Source of the DNA: Cervus elaphus
Taxonomy: Eukaryota > Chordata > Mammalia > Artiodactyla > Cervidae
Assembly (NCBI RefSeq): GCF_910594005.1
Contig: NC_057832.1
Location: 99,769,152 to 99,833,151, forward strand
Direction: 5' to 3'
DNA: 64,000 nucleotides
Below are positions 1 through 10,950 of the stretch, in pieces. Within the stretch, counting starts at the first letter, position 1; each line of letters begins with the position of its first letter. Under the pieces are notes generated by a model. It had not been told where the DNA came from and made no database searches. It saw only the letters and a program-made list of their open reading frames with translations. A program made the translations under genes and the position numbers.

Positions 1-1381
1 CCGGTTCTACCCAATTCTGGAAGACCCCTCGAGGTACTTACTCTATCCCATGAGCTCATGCCACATCCCCTCTCCTCCCAGACGTACTGCACAGCCCCCA
101 TCCTGGGCCCTCCTGCTGTCCCCAAGCTCCCTACAGTGGGTTCTCTGTCTCCTGGACCCCACAGCCACTTATTTCTTAAGTTTTCCTGTCTCATTTCTTT
201 GGGGAACATCCTTCAGAGCTTCCAAAGAAAGTGTGCATGGGTAGCCGGCTTTTACAGCCCTTACGAGTCTGAGGAGGTGTTTATTCTGTCCCCACACTTA
301 ATTGGCGTGGGTGTCATTTCATGGGCTGGAGAGAGAATTCTAGGCTGAAAGCATTTTCTCTCAGAGGTTTGAAGCCACTGCTCCATCATCGTCTAGCCTC
401 CAGGCTTGCTTTTGAGAAATCCAATAATGATTTCCAGTTCTTTGTATGTGACTTTTTTTTTTTTTTTTTACCCTTTCTCAAATCCTTTGGGATCTCTGCT
501 TTATCCTTAGTGTTCTGAAATGTTACGAAGCTGTGTCTTAGCATCTGGATCTTTTTTCTTCTGTTCTGCTGGGTATCTAATGGGCCTTTTCAATCTGAAA
601 ATCATGTTTTCAGTTCTAGAGATTTACTTGCAATGTGTCTGATAATTTCCTACCTTCTGTTTTTTCTAGTCTCTAGAAAGCTCTTTTATCAGAGATTGGA
701 TCTCTTAAGGTCTCCTACTTTCCATCTTTTAATCTCTTCTGCTCTCTGGAAGATTTCCTTGACTTTACCTTCTCATCTTTATGTGGAATGTATTTCATCT
801 ATCTGATTTCTTTAACAGATTTTCTCTCATTCCTTTTTAATAAAAGTATCCGTTTGTATGATACAAATCTTTTCTGTCTCTGAAGGTATTAGAGTTTAGA
901 GCCATTTGTTTTTGTTTCTGCTCCCCACGTTGTCTGTTACCTCTGTGTTCCTTAAGAGTGAGACACTGAAACACAGCTTGTTGGGGTGTGCAGGGCAAAG
1001 CTGGGTGACCTGTAGGCCTCGGGGTGGTGAGTCTTAGGACTGCAGGCCAGATCTTTCATTGTCTCCACACCCCCAACCCCTCACCTCCCCACCCACCAGA
1101 TACTATCATAGATCTTCTCTGGGGCTTCTCCAGGTCAGTTTTTCAATACAGTGGATGAACTTCAGGTGTCTGGTCAACAAAGGCCTGAGTGTTGGGATTG
1201 GTAGGACCTACTGGTCCAGTCAGTTGAATACAAACTGTCAACTAACTCTTACCTTTCACTTCTTCCTCTCATTGTGCAGTAGCTGAGCCTCCATGCCCTG
1301 AGAACTCCAGGACACAGGACGTGCAGCTTCCTCTTCTTTAATGTCAGAACCACTTTATGTGTGCTTTGCATCTCCCAGAAA

Positions 1382-1460
1382 TACTGGGTTGGCCCAAAAG
1401 TTTGTGTTTTCCCTAAGATACTATTTAAAAACCCAAATCAACTTTTTGGCCAATCCAGTA
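1382..1460. mobile_element. Mariner-type MITE (non-autonomous DNA transposon)
   Basis: A unit of about 79 bp has imperfect terminal inverted repeats: the left end reads TACTGGGTTGGCCCAAAAG and the right end is close to its reverse complement (CTTTTTGGCCAATCCAGTA). The outer TA on both sides fits the TA target duplication of Tc1/mariner elements. It resembles the short palindromic mariner derivatives common in ruminant genomes. It has no coding capacity and lies inside the NRF1 intron. Confidence 0.75.
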
Positions 1461-2303
1461 TGTTGCCATCTCTGATTCATATCTTTTTTTTTTTCTCCTT
1501 CACTATAATTTTTGTTTTATGAGGAAGAAGAATTTTATATGTGCATTTATTCTGTCTTATTTAATTGGAATTTTTTTTTAATATGTCATATAAAATTGTC
1601 AGTTTTCCTTTCTTTGGAAGGACTGCACTTTTCTGAAATTATTCGCTTCCTCCTCTCTTTCTACTAAACACTTCTTTTTACTGTGAAATAATAGTGATAT
1701 TAGGAGGTACTTGGGATTTTTTTTTAAGTTGACCCCAGAATGTATTTAAAATTTCTATTGGTCTATGAAATCTAAAATCAGAAAACTAATGACCTAGGCT
1801 TTAGAAAAAAAAAAAACTGACCCAGAGGAGAGGGACAATGGCCAGAAGGCAGGCTAAGTTTAAGGGAGAAGTTTTTTCAAGCTGAGAGAAACTTGAGCAT
1901 AGGCAGAGAGTTGAAGAAGTCAGTGTAGCAGAAGATCCAGGAACATGAATGGTGGCCTCTCCTAGAGAGGAGGGCAGTCAGAAGAGACAGGCTTGTTGGG
2001 AGGAGAATTCATCCCTGCGGGGTCTATGCAGGCCTCCTAAAGTTGGAGAGAGGCAGGCAGGCGGGGTCATCTCTTGGCACGTTGGGGAGGCCCTGTTCTG
2101 AGGCATGTTTCTACCACTTCTCCACATTCTCTTTCCTGATAGTCTGTTTTAAAGTATTAAAATGGGGTGGGGAAAGGGGTGTATTTGTGCCTGGACAATG
2201 GGTATGCAGTTACCTGTGGCTGCAGACAGTGGTACCCCGAGGGCTGGAGCTGATTGCCCTGTCCAGCCAGCATCTGGGAACCTATACGCAGTCCCCACTG
2301 ACG

Positions 2304-2323
2304 GTCTCCCCTTGTCTCCCCAG
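2304..2323 (+). promoter_or_regulatory. NRF1: NRF1 terminal-exon splice acceptor
   Basis: A pyrimidine-rich run ending CTCCCCAG directly precedes the recognised NRF1 reading frame. The exon begins with GA, completing a glycine codon whose first base lies in the previous exon. Confidence 0.85.
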
Positions 2324-2487
2324 GACTGGTCCAGATCCCTGTGAGCATGTACCAGACTGTGGTAACCAGCCTCGCCCAGGGTAACGGGCCGGTGCAGGTG
2401 GCCATGGCCCCTGTGACCACCAGGATATCGGACAGCGCAGTCACCATGGATGGCCAGGCTGTGGAGGTGGTGACGTTGGAACAGTGA
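2324..2487 (+). CDS. NRF1: NRF1 (nuclear respiratory factor 1), terminal coding exon
   Basis: NRF1 is a nuclear homodimeric bZIP-like transcription factor. It binds GC-rich palindromic sites in promoters of genes for mitochondrial respiration, mtDNA transcription and replication, and many housekeeping functions. This exon encodes only the end of the C-terminal transactivation region: two bases finishing a split Gly codon, then 53 codons (2326-2484) and TGA at 2485-2487. The reading runs LVQIPVSMYQTVVTSL near the start and ends AVEVVTLEQ, matching the C-terminus of vertebrate NRF1 (about 503 residues) as known to me. The DNA-binding domain lies in exons outside the window. The frame is intact, with a consensus acceptor before it and a 3' UTR with poly(A) signal after it. 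A longer antisense open frame here (2149-2511, minus) is a shadow. Identity is very secure; the upstream splice partner cannot be seen. Confidence 0.97.
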
Positions 2488-2769
2488 CATGCAGCCATAC
2501 CATGGCATCATTTTCTAGTCTACTTCAAAATTTTTTACACGTTTGCAGAGGTGCAATCAAATGGAATTAAGTCTCTCGACTTTGGAAGAAAAGTTTTGTT
2601 AACCTTTTTTTTAAAAAGGAAGAAAGGCAGTGGATTTTGGAATTGCATTTTTTAAAAAGCACCACTCTTGATTTTCTGGGATTGGTGGAATAAGATACTG
2701 CGTTGTCAATTTCACGGTCCCGAAAAAGCCAAATTGTGGCAGGACTTCTTTCTGCGGAAACGTGTGTAT

Positions 2770-2893
2770 ACTTCCGTGTGTGTATGTGTGAATGTGAATA
2801 TATGTATATGTGTACATATGGATATACACATTTACATATATATATAGAGTATATATATATATGTGTAGATATATATATATATATATATATATA
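2770..2893. repeat. Compound (TG)n/(TA)n microsatellite in NRF1 3' UTR
   Basis: TGTGTATGTGTG-type units grade into long alternating AT runs, the purest at 2850-2893. This is a low-complexity tract likely to vary in length between individuals. As RNA the UA runs can self-pair. Confidence 0.95.
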
Positions 2894-4258
2894 AAGAAAC
2901 CCGCATGGAATTATCTGTATGAAATCAAGGTGAGCTGTGGAAAAATAATTCACCCAGTTTAGTGGGTGTAGGGTACGTGGCCAGACAGCCACCTGGTTTT
3001 GTTCATACCAGGGTCATGCGTTGAGCTACTGACAAACTCAGGCGGAGGTGACCATGCCCTTCACCAAAGCTGCCTCCCAGTGGCCACCCAGAACTCTCCC
3101 TGCTGGGCTCACCTAAGAACGGAGGTTCTGGATTGGGGTGAGGTCCAGAAACTGTGCTTGCAAGACCCAGGGGCCGCGTGGTCTGGCAGCTGAGACGCTC
3201 CTCGGGCTGGCCCAGATGCTGACCTTGCCACAGGCAAATGAAATGTCTTTAAAGCTCCCAGGCAGGGTCGAGAGGGTTTTCTTTCTTTCCCATCTCCTCC
3301 CCTCCCCAGGAAACCTTCTTGATCTCACGACTGTTAACCCGTCGCTTTGGTTTTAAGGTCAGTCCTGAATTGGTCATGTATATGAACTGAAGGTGACAGA
3401 AGTATTAAGGGTTTGAGGAGTGCGTGCGCGTTGCGTGTGCTTGTGGGTGTGTGCATCGTGGAGAGAATGAGGGGGTGGGAGGAGTTGGAAGGGGAAAGGA
3501 AGGAGGGAGAGAAAAATCTTGTAAAGACCAGGGTGCACCAATGGGAGCAACTTTTTCCCTTCCTGTGACTTCCTGTAGCTTAACAGAGGAGACGAGAACT
3601 GACAGGGGCTCCTGGCGCGAGGAAGGCTGGCCATTAGACTGAGGGGCACTGGAGAGAAGAGGGCTGAGGGTGCCTCCTGCACCCCTGGATCAGGCCCGAT
3701 CTCAGAAGGGACCTTGCAGCTGTCCCAGGTGCATTGTGCTAGGCCCAGGCCCCACAGCTTCCCTCTCATGGCTGTTAATTGGTCTGGGTGTTCTTTGTAA
3801 TGAAATTCTGTGATTTCTCAGCCACAAGCAAGCCCTGAGTCTCCAGGGGTTAATTCACCTGACTTTTTGACAGGCCAAATCTCTGCTCCTTGAGTACAGG
3901 GATGACTCTTCCTCCCTCCTCCCGGGCCCCCCCACCCCCGTGTGTGACTGTATATTTAATGTGTTTTTTTTTTTAACGCGACATTAAAAAGATTCTTCAC
4001 GTCTTGCTCAGCCTTTGAGAAAAGTTTCAGATTCTTGTATTTGCTTGTTTTATATAAAACTATCCAGTGTTCTTTGTATGTTTTTTTTTTTTTTCTGTAC
4101 GTAATGGGGGGAGGGAAGGGAAATTTACATAAAACAGTCCTAGTTCTACAATTTGTTATTTTTTTAATTATTATTTTTTATCATCGTTGTGAAACTGTCC
4201 AGGGGCTTTAAAGTCCGTGTTCCTTTGTGGTGAAATACCCTCCTGATAGTTTGAGAAA

Positions 4259-4265
4259 TTGCCAA
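4259..4265 (+). promoter_or_regulatory. miR-182 seed match in NRF1 3' UTR
   Basis: TTGCCAA is the reverse complement of bases 2-8 of miR-182-5p, a 7mer-m8 type site. It lies about 80 bases before the poly(A) signal, near the 3' UTR end where sites are often effective. It is not a full miR-96 site (that needs GTGCCAA). A 7-mer can occur by chance in 1.9 kb, so function is a hypothesis. Confidence 0.5.
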
Positions 4266-4345
4266 GAAGAAGAAGAAAAGCAGAACCCCAGTAGCAGAGC
4301 ATGGATTCTGTGTCGTTTTCCATTCTGTCTATTACTGCCTCATTC

Positions 4346-4351
4346 AATAAA
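4346..4351 (+). terminator. NRF1: NRF1 poly(A) signal AATAAA
   Basis: A canonical AATAAA is followed about 30-50 bases later by a GT-rich stretch (GTGTTCGTCTGTGTAGG at about 4381-4397) typical of a downstream element. It marks the likely distal end of the NRF1 mRNA. Confidence 0.8.
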
Positions 4352-4370
4352 TAGTTAACGACGTGGCAAC

Positions 4371-6999
4371 AGGAAGTGAAAGTGTTCGTCTGTGTAGGAG
4401 CACTTAGCCTCTTAGGAGCTCTCTTTTGGGGTGGCTTGTTCTGCTTTGTAAAAGGAGTAGGTGCTTCTACTCAAGCTCAGTGATCTTTGACCCGTGTTCC
4501 TGGGCGTTGTGGAGCCCTGTAAGGGGGGTGCGGGAGTGGAAGGGGGTGGCTCCTGCCTGTCTTCTGTCACCAGAGCAGCTCTGCTGAATCAGTTTTACAA
4601 GATGCTGTCCAGAGGGGTTATGGCGGGGGGGCGTCTAGTTTGAAAAATCCTAAAGATAGTTTGAAAACCTCTTCCCTGGAGTTCCTTTTTTAGGGGTTAA
4701 TTGCATTCCACATTAAAATCAGGGTGGGTGGTGATACTTGTCCATCTGTGTCCTCCCCACATGAGTGTTGTTCAGTATTGCAGTGGACTTTCCTTCTTGA
4801 AGCGGGGGCCCCATGCCTTTGTTCCTTTAAGGCCTTCCTCCTTGGCTTCTCTCACAGCTCACTCCTTCATGTGGCATCTGTCATTCTTCTACCCATACCT
4901 CCTGCCACACCCCCGGCTTCGGGCCCTTCCTAAACCTCCCAGTGGTTTTGCACTCCCACACTTGTGCCCGCTGCTTTCCTCAGCTCAAAATGATGCTCTC
5001 CTTGCCCCCTCCATCACCCCTTTCTTTCCTTTTGTTGGGTGTTTGGGTCTGTTTCCTGGTAATAATGATTACAATAGTTGAATGCGGGAGGTCAGAGATG
5101 TTTTCCTTGCTGAGAGTGGCCCAATAAAGCCAGTGCCACCCTTCTCCCTTCTTCTTGCCCAAGTGGCACATCATCATCTATTGTCCCCAGAGAGAGTGAG
5201 GCAGAGAAAGGATTGGTGGCAGCCAGAGCAAGCAGACATCATTGCCATCAGGCACCCCTGCAACAGCTGGTTGTCTAGAGTACCTCTGTGGGGATGGTGT
5301 CTCTCCATAGGCACAGTAATTCTGTTCGCCTGGCAAGACCAAGTTGCTGCCTGTTCAACAAGCATGTGTTGAAGCCCTCTTTGGTGGGGCTGATAGAGAA
5401 CTTCACTTCCGTTACTGCCCAACTCACCAGCAGGAGCTGCTGACTCAGCTGCCTCCAGGGCCCCGGCAGGTGGAATCTGAGTAAAGCGGAAGCCGTTCCG
5501 TTGTGAGAGGGGAAGGAGTGATGGAGACAGGCACAGTGGAGAGCATCTCTAAAAGGAGTGGCCTCTCCTCTGACTGTCTCCAAGCAGGAGGAACATGGGC
5601 CCTGCAGTCCTATCTCTTAAATTTTCCAGAGAAACTGAGGAGTCCAGATTTGTGCATGAATTTCCTGATTTCAACAACAAATCAAAAGTCTTTCACATAC
5701 TTTCCCGGCAAAACAAAACCCACCTGTAGACCAGCTCTGGCCCCAGGCATCAGTTTTACTTTAGTGAATGCTTGCCACGTGCCAGGTGAATGAAGCATAG
5801 CAGTTGCCCAAGAAACAGGATGAGACGAGGAGATGTTTTTGTGTGAACAGACCGTGGCAGCCCAGTGTGATAAGGTGCCATCCGGACAGGGTGATGTGGC
5901 AGAAGGGGTTCTGTTATCTCATTTTATCTGCTCAAGGGTCCTCTGCAATAAGTAGTTTATCATCTAGGCTCCAGACAAGGATCTGGTGCTCACCGAAACC
6001 AAGACCCTGGGCTCGGAATTCTTCACTTTAAGTCCTACATCTGAGAAGATCCGTTGGCGATGCTGGTGAGCACTGGAGCCATCTGAACTGAGATGGGTGA
6101 GCCGAGGAGAACCAGAAGGGCAGGGAAGAGAAGGGACCATTCGCCCTGTAGAAAGAGCCCCAGCTGCCAGTGCCCTGGGCCTCACTCAGACCCAGACAAG
6201 GCTCATTTCCAGCCACTTCTCACATCGAAGAGGGCCTGCTCCTGCATTCACCTTCCTTCCTATCTGCTGCTGTTCCTCTTCTCTATCAGCACCCCCCTCC
6301 CGCCAGCCCCCTCCAAAGCCTCAGCTGTGGATGGAGCAGCTCTGGAGCTGTGGTAGGTCCTTTTGGTGTCGGGGGGAACATTGAAGCTTATTCGGAGCAG
6401 AGGCTTTGTGGGCTGAGGAAGACCAGCCCACATTTCCCCTCGCACCTCCATCTCAGTGGGCTGTGGGCCGCCCAGGTCATCAGGCCACGCCAGCCTGTGG
6501 CCTCCACACAGCTCGTGCTCAGATGCCAGCATCAAGGACGCCCATCAGTGCATCCCATCTGGCCTCTGCTGTTTGCTCCCGGTTGGCAGCTCTTGGAGAA
6601 GATCCACCCGGGACAGTGGAGACAGCCCAGAGGAAGGAGGTGCACAGAGCGAGGAGATAACGGTGTTAGCACTGGACTCTGAAATAGCTGGAGAATTCTG
6701 CTTCCACTGCTGCTGGGCCCCTGAATGAGTCCCCAACCCACTCTGAATTTGAGTTCCTCCCACCTGAAAAACCAGTGGGCTGTTAGCGGATGTTTGTTGA
6801 GTACTGGAGTGTATTTCTGCAAAGAGTTGGAGAGGGGGAGGCAAAGGTACCAGGATAATATTCATCTGCAGAGCAGGGCCAGGATCCCCCAAAACCCAGG
6901 TCTTACCCAGAGCCACCTTGTAAGGCAAGGACAGGCCTGCGCCCTAGCCCTGTGCAGAGGCCTTCCTAGCTCTAGTTTATGAGAACCATGGCCTATCTG
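4371..6999. other. Intergenic sequence downstream of NRF1
   Basis: No gene was recognised. Roughly 4740-5060 is C/T-rich with phrases resembling antisense L2 3' ends, at low confidence. The rest looks unique. Open frames here are short, overlap on both strands and lack homology. Confidence 0.6.
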
Positions 7000-7009
7000 C
7001 AATTAAGAG

Positions 7010-7190
7010 TGTTTATATGGTAGCAGTTAAAATAGTGAACGCTTGTACAGCCCTTACAATGTGCCTTGTTCTAAGAGACTTACCTATACATTAAGTTACT
7101 TATTAGTCTTTGCAAAAGTTCTGTTACTATCCCTACTTTACAGATGAGCAAACTGAACCACAAAGAGGTTAAGAGATAGCTTATTTAATA
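7010..7190 (+). mobile_element. MIR SINE
   Basis: Matches the MIR pattern: a decayed 'lowest-to-highest count' region followed by the core TTTACAGATGAGCAAACTGAACCACAAAGAGG-like segment and GGTTAAG. It is ancient, diverged and lacks intact ends. Confidence 0.75.
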
Positions 7191-7329
7191 CTTGGGGAGG
7201 GGAGCTAGAAATATCCCCCAAACTTAATGTGCTTGTCAATAAAATTGTTGGTGTAACTTAAATTAACTGGGTCTCAACTCAAATTTCTTCTGAATTTATT
7301 TACCCTTTAAGAAACTAATAACTTATCAG

Positions 7330-7535
7330 TTATTAAACGGCTGCTCTGCACAAGACACTATGCAATATACTTGACACCTTTATTTCTAATCCTTTTCACA
7401 GCCTCAGATGGAGGTTAGATTCCATTTTATAGGTGTGGGAGCTAAGACTCGGCCAATTCCCAGAACTAGTAAATGGAGAGCTGGGGTCAGACTAATAAGC
7501 CTGCCTCCAGAAGCTCAGCTCTTTGTGCCAGCCTC
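7330..7535 (+). mobile_element. MIR SINE
   Basis: A second diverged MIR copy: ATTTTATAGGTGTGGGAGCTAAGACTCGG corresponds to the MIR core, followed by the CAGAACTAGTAAATGGAGAGC segment and the decayed 3' side. Confidence 0.65.
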
Positions 7536-7589
7536 TCGGGGGACAGGTGACATAAAGTGAGCTGCCCATCTGGACTCCCATGTTTTGTG

Positions 7590-7923
7590 TGATTTGTGGC
7601 TATGCTGGGTCTTCACTGCCGTGCGGCTTTTCTCTGGCTACAGCCAGAGGGGGCAGTGTACAGTTGGCAAACTCCAGTTGCAGTGCACAGGCTTTTCATT
7701 GCAGTGGCGTCTCTTGTTGACCAGCACGGGCTCTGACACGCGGCCCGTCAGTAGCTGTGGCACATGGTCTCGCGGCTCCCAGGCTCCAGAGCACAGGCTC
7801 AGTAGTTGTGACGCAAAGGCCTAGTCGCTCCGCAGCACATGGGATCTTCCCGGGTTAGGGATTGAACCCATGTCTCCTGCATTGGCAGACAGATTGTTTA
7901 CTACTGAGCCACTAGGGAAGCCC
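7590..7923 (-). mobile_element. CHR-type SINE, long form
   Basis: The reverse complement starts GGGGCTTCCCTAGTGGCTCA and shows the tRNA-derived box-B phrase (GGGTTCAATCCC), then the long body with repeated ...CACAACTACTGAGCC... units. This is a cetartiodactyl tRNA-Glu-derived SINE. Confidence 0.85.
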
Positions 7924-8271
7924 CTAGATTCTCATCTTTAAAGTAACTTCCAGCTGAGTCCTGAGCTCAGCTCACGTGCAGCCTCTCCCAGTGGCCAGTG
8001 TTTTCTGAGCAGGCCCTAAGGACCATGCCTGGTCCTTATTCAATCAGAAAATCCACAGAACCCCAAAAACATCCATTCCCACACATTCTCATTACCCAAA
8101 TAGTTCTGCAAAAACCCAATGTTAACTTTGTTAAATGTAAAAATGTTTGATGTAAAAATATTGATTTTATTGCTAAGAAAAATCGGCCCTGTGAGATGTC
8201 CCCAGGGTGAAGGGTGGTGAAGTTGCTGGTGCACGAACACATTCTTGAGTATGAACAGTCACCTTACGGTT

Positions 8272-8391
8272 TCATTTTTTTTTTGGTCTGCGCTGCATGG
8301 CATGCAGATCTTAGTTCCCAGACCAGAGAGCAAACCTGTGCCCCTGCAGCAGAAGCTCAGAGCCCTAACCACTGGACCACCAGGGATGGCC
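8272..8391 (-). mobile_element. CHR-type SINE, short form
   Basis: On the minus strand it reads GGCCATCCCTGGTGGTCCAG near its 5' end and finishes in an A-rich tail (the T run at about 8275-8284). It lies beside a second copy in opposite orientation (8415-8545). Confidence 0.8.
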
Positions 8392-8414
8392 CACATTATG
8401 CTTTCTTTAAAAAC

Positions 8415-8545
8415 CCCAGGGGGCACTTTTCCGGCATCTGAGTGGTTAAGGCTCCAAGCTTCTACTGCAGGGGTCACAGGTTCGATCCCTGATCAGGGAA
8501 CTAAGACTCCACATGCCAGGAAGTGTGGCCAAAAAATTTTAAAAC
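8415..8545 (+). mobile_element. CHR-type SINE, short form
   Basis: Has GAGTGGTTAAGGCTCC, box-B-like GGTTCGATCCCTGATCAGGG and AACTAAGACTCCACATGCC, ending in GTGGCCAAAAA and an A-rich tail. It forms a head-to-head pair with the preceding copy. Confidence 0.8.
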
Positions 8546-9796
8546 TAAGTTAAAAAAAAAAAAATTTAAAGACAAAAGCCCCAGGGCCCAAATGTAGAGA
8601 GAGATCAGTTGATGTTAAAACCCAGGAAGCTTTGGGCAAGAAAGCCAGGCCAAATCTTGGCAAAGCTGGGTTGTGATGTCTTCAGTTGAGCCTAAACCTC
8701 AACCAGTCTTTGGGTTCCCCCGGCCCTTGTGTGCAAGAGGCTTCTAAAGCTGGGAGGGACATTAACCATCACCCATCATTTAGGCCATGAAGGTTAAGCT
8801 TACAGGTACAGAGAAGCCCAGGACCCCATGACTGGTGGCATTGTACCCAGACTTCTGACTTGGTGGAAGTCATCCATACCCCACGGCCCTCTGCTCCCTG
8901 AGTGCCTTCTCTGGCTTTTCCATTCAGTCTCAAAACCCGAAATATTTTTCTAGTTCCCTTACCAGAGCTATTTTTATAGAGAGCTTTTTCTTTTTTTAAT
9001 TCACAAGAGTAAAATTAAGAGACTAAACACAGAATAGGATTCTTTATCCTAATCCACAGTTCTCATCAGTACAAAACACTGGTTAAACTCCACGGACAAC
9101 AGACGTTTCTGGAGATCCTATATCACCAACAGTGTGGAGTCGCTTGCCTCTCTCAATGAGGTGGCTGAGTCGGGTGTCACTCCTGTTCCGCAAATGAGCC
9201 AGGGGAGCTGGCTTGGTCTAGGCCAAGCATCCTGACTGTGAGTCCTGGCCTCAGTGTCCCGCCTATGTCCCAGCATTGCCCGGCCCTCCTGCACAGACTG
9301 AACGAGATGACAAAAGCTCCTGGGGTCCACTGGCAATCAAAACCATTCTGGATGTGAACAGCAGAAATCCGGAGGTGCCTGACAAAGAAAGACCAGTGTC
9401 CTCGGAACCCAAGTTTGCACTCTCCAACGGGAGGGGTGGTCTCGGGGAGGGCACAGCTGACTGGCCCGCTGAAGTCACGTGTGTCTCCAGACTAATCGGC
9501 CTTGGGGCGGGGTAGCCAAACCCAGCTGTGGGGCTGGCTGTCCCACAAGTAGAGCCGCCCCTGCAGGGGCTGGGATATGGATCCACCGCATGGCAATTGC
9601 CATTGTTTCCACCGAAGCTGCACCAACCGGGAAACAGTGAAGCTGGGATCCTAACAGCTTCCCCACTGCCCTTCATTGCCTCTCCGAAGATCCTCCTGAG
9701 TCTGTGAATGTCTTGAGTCAGAAAATTAGGAGTCATTGGGTAATCAACAGTGTGCCCCGTCTCCCCACTCCCACCATCCCCAGTAACCTCAAGTTT
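8546..9796. other. Intergenic sequence, no gene recognised
   Basis: No gene or young repeat was identified. 8940-9100 is AT-rich with AAAATTAAGAGACTAAACAC-type sequence of unknown nature. The minus-strand open frame at 9263-9736 has no recognisable domain and is probably chance. Confidence 0.5.
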
Positions 9797-9945
9797 TTTT
9801 TTTTAAGTTTTAATGATACATAATTTACATTCTTAGTGCTTTCGCTTTAAAGTGCAGAAGTCAAGGGGCTTTAGTGTATTTACAATGTTGTGTAACCACT
9901 ACACAACATTTTCGAATTTCACATTTTCATCATCCCCAAAGGAAA
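9797..9945 (-). mobile_element. Old L1 (L1M-type) 3' UTR fragment
   Basis: T-run, then TTTTAATGATACATAATTTACATTC ... AAAGTGCAGAAGTC ... GTTGTGTAACCACTAC ... TTTTCATCATCCCC follows the antisense order of an L1M 3' UTR. Diverged. Confidence 0.65.
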
Positions 9946-10252
9946 GGGTTTTTTGTTTTTTTAACATTTTTCTCGAAAAATAATCTGAAGCAGGTTATAT
10001 AAAGGATGTGTGCAATGAGATTAAAAAAAAAAAAAGAACTCAAGACCAAATAAAAGGAGGTCATACGTTTGCCAACTGTGGGGTCAACATAGTGATACGA
10101 TGAAGGTTCCCGTTTTGCTCCCAGTAAAGGGGTTTCTGTAACTAGAAGAAAGGAACAAGTCATCAGTTATGACAAAGCACCAGAAAAAAATTTTTTGTTA
10201 AGTTTAAGGGTAACTACATTCAGCATCTTTCACAACATTTTTTAAAGCATTA

Positions 10253-10274
10253 AGCATTACTTTAAAGTAATGCT
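10253..10274. repeat. Perfect 22-bp palindrome
   Basis: Two 11-base halves (AGCATTACTTT and AAAGTAATGCT) are exact reverse complements with no spacer. It overlaps by about 3 bases the outer edge of inverted-duplication arm A. Confidence 0.95.
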
Positions 10275-10498
10275 CTGCCATAAGTGTTGGCTGAAGCTTG
10301 ATCTGAACCTTCCAGGAATGGAAGTCTCCCCCTGCACTGGCTCCATGGGGCTTCTCGAGGTGAGAGGTTGGCTAGAAAAGGAGGCCATGGGCTTGGGGAG
10401 GGCAATGGAGGCCGCAAGGAAGGCTCCTTCTTCCCAGCCTGGGCACCCAGCCCAGCTCCATCAACAGAGATACTTCCAGAGGGTCTTACGTGTGTGCT
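10272..10498 (-). repeat. Inverted duplication, arm A
   Basis: Read on the minus strand, this 227-bp segment aligns over its full length with 11653-11880 on the + strand. Shared landmarks in order: GCACAC, AAGACCCTC, ATGGAGCT, GCCCAGGCTG, CCCTCCCCAAGCC, GAAGCCCC, GGAGCCAGTGCAGGGGG, CATTCCTGGAAGGTTCAG and GCCAACACTT. Identity is estimated by eye at about 75-80%. Similarity stops at both ends. It does not match a repeat family known to me. Confidence 0.85.
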
Positions 10499-10743
10499 TT
10501 CAATTTTGAAATTATTCTGGGAGAGGCTGTGGGTAGTTATTTGCAGATCACTAAGGAAAGGGAGGAGGAAAGACCAGCATGATGAGCAGCTGACCACTGT
10601 AAGTCACGTGAAATGGTGTAGCTGGAGGCGGCTCAGGGCTCTCCCATTCCCTGGTCATTGGGAAATACAGCTGGGGACATTCAAACCCCTATGTTCTCTA
10701 GAGTACCACCAATCATAGGAGCCAGTCTCCTCCACCAGAGCTT

Positions 10744-10950
10744 CTTGTTTAGTCACTGAGTTGTGTCTGACTCGTTTGCAACCCCATGGACTGTATAGCC
10801 CACCAGGCTCCTCTGTTCATGGGATTTCCCAGGTAAGAATACTGGAGTGGGTTGCCATTTCCTTCTCCAGGGGATCTTCCCAACCAGGGAGCAAAGCTGA
10901 GGCTCCTGCATTGGCAGGCGGATTCTTTACCACTGAGCCACCAGGGCTTA
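10744..10950 (-). mobile_element. Bov-tA SINE
   Basis: Antisense to the Bov-tA consensus: TTTAGTCACTGAGTTGTGTC (Bov-A end), then GAATACTGGAGTGGGTTGCC, then GCATTGGCAGGCGGATTC and GCCACCAGGG (tRNA-derived head). It sits between the two arms of the inverted duplication. Confidence 0.9.

Larger units (their letters stand above)
1..2323 (+). other. NRF1: NRF1 last intron (3' part)
   Basis: This is AT-rich non-coding sequence ending in a polypyrimidine tract and AG in front of the NRF1 terminal exon. It is assigned to the intron only because it lies immediately upstream of that exon; no earlier NRF1 exon was recognised. It holds a 17-base T run (453-469), a mariner-type MITE (1382-1460) and 450-950 of degraded T-rich sequence that may be an old repeat but was not assigned. 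Confidence 0.75.
2488..4370 (+). other. NRF1: NRF1 3' UTR
   Basis: Non-coding sequence runs from the NRF1 stop codon to the first strong AATAAA (4346-4351). The 1.9 kb carries a TG/TA microsatellite (2770-2893), several T-rich tracts, an internal ATTAAA (3983-3988) that might serve a shorter isoform, and a miR-182 seed match (4259-4265). No SINE is inserted in it, unlike the DNA downstream. The cleavage site is inferred at about 4365-4375. Confidence 0.85.

Noticed and set aside
2149..2511. 120-codon antisense frame over the NRF1 exon
   Set aside because: Shadow of the real NRF1 reading frame on the opposite strand.
7590..7923. tRNA-like A/B box sequences as tRNA genes
   Set aside because: All such matches are heads of tRNA-Glu-derived SINEs with no intact cloverleaf.
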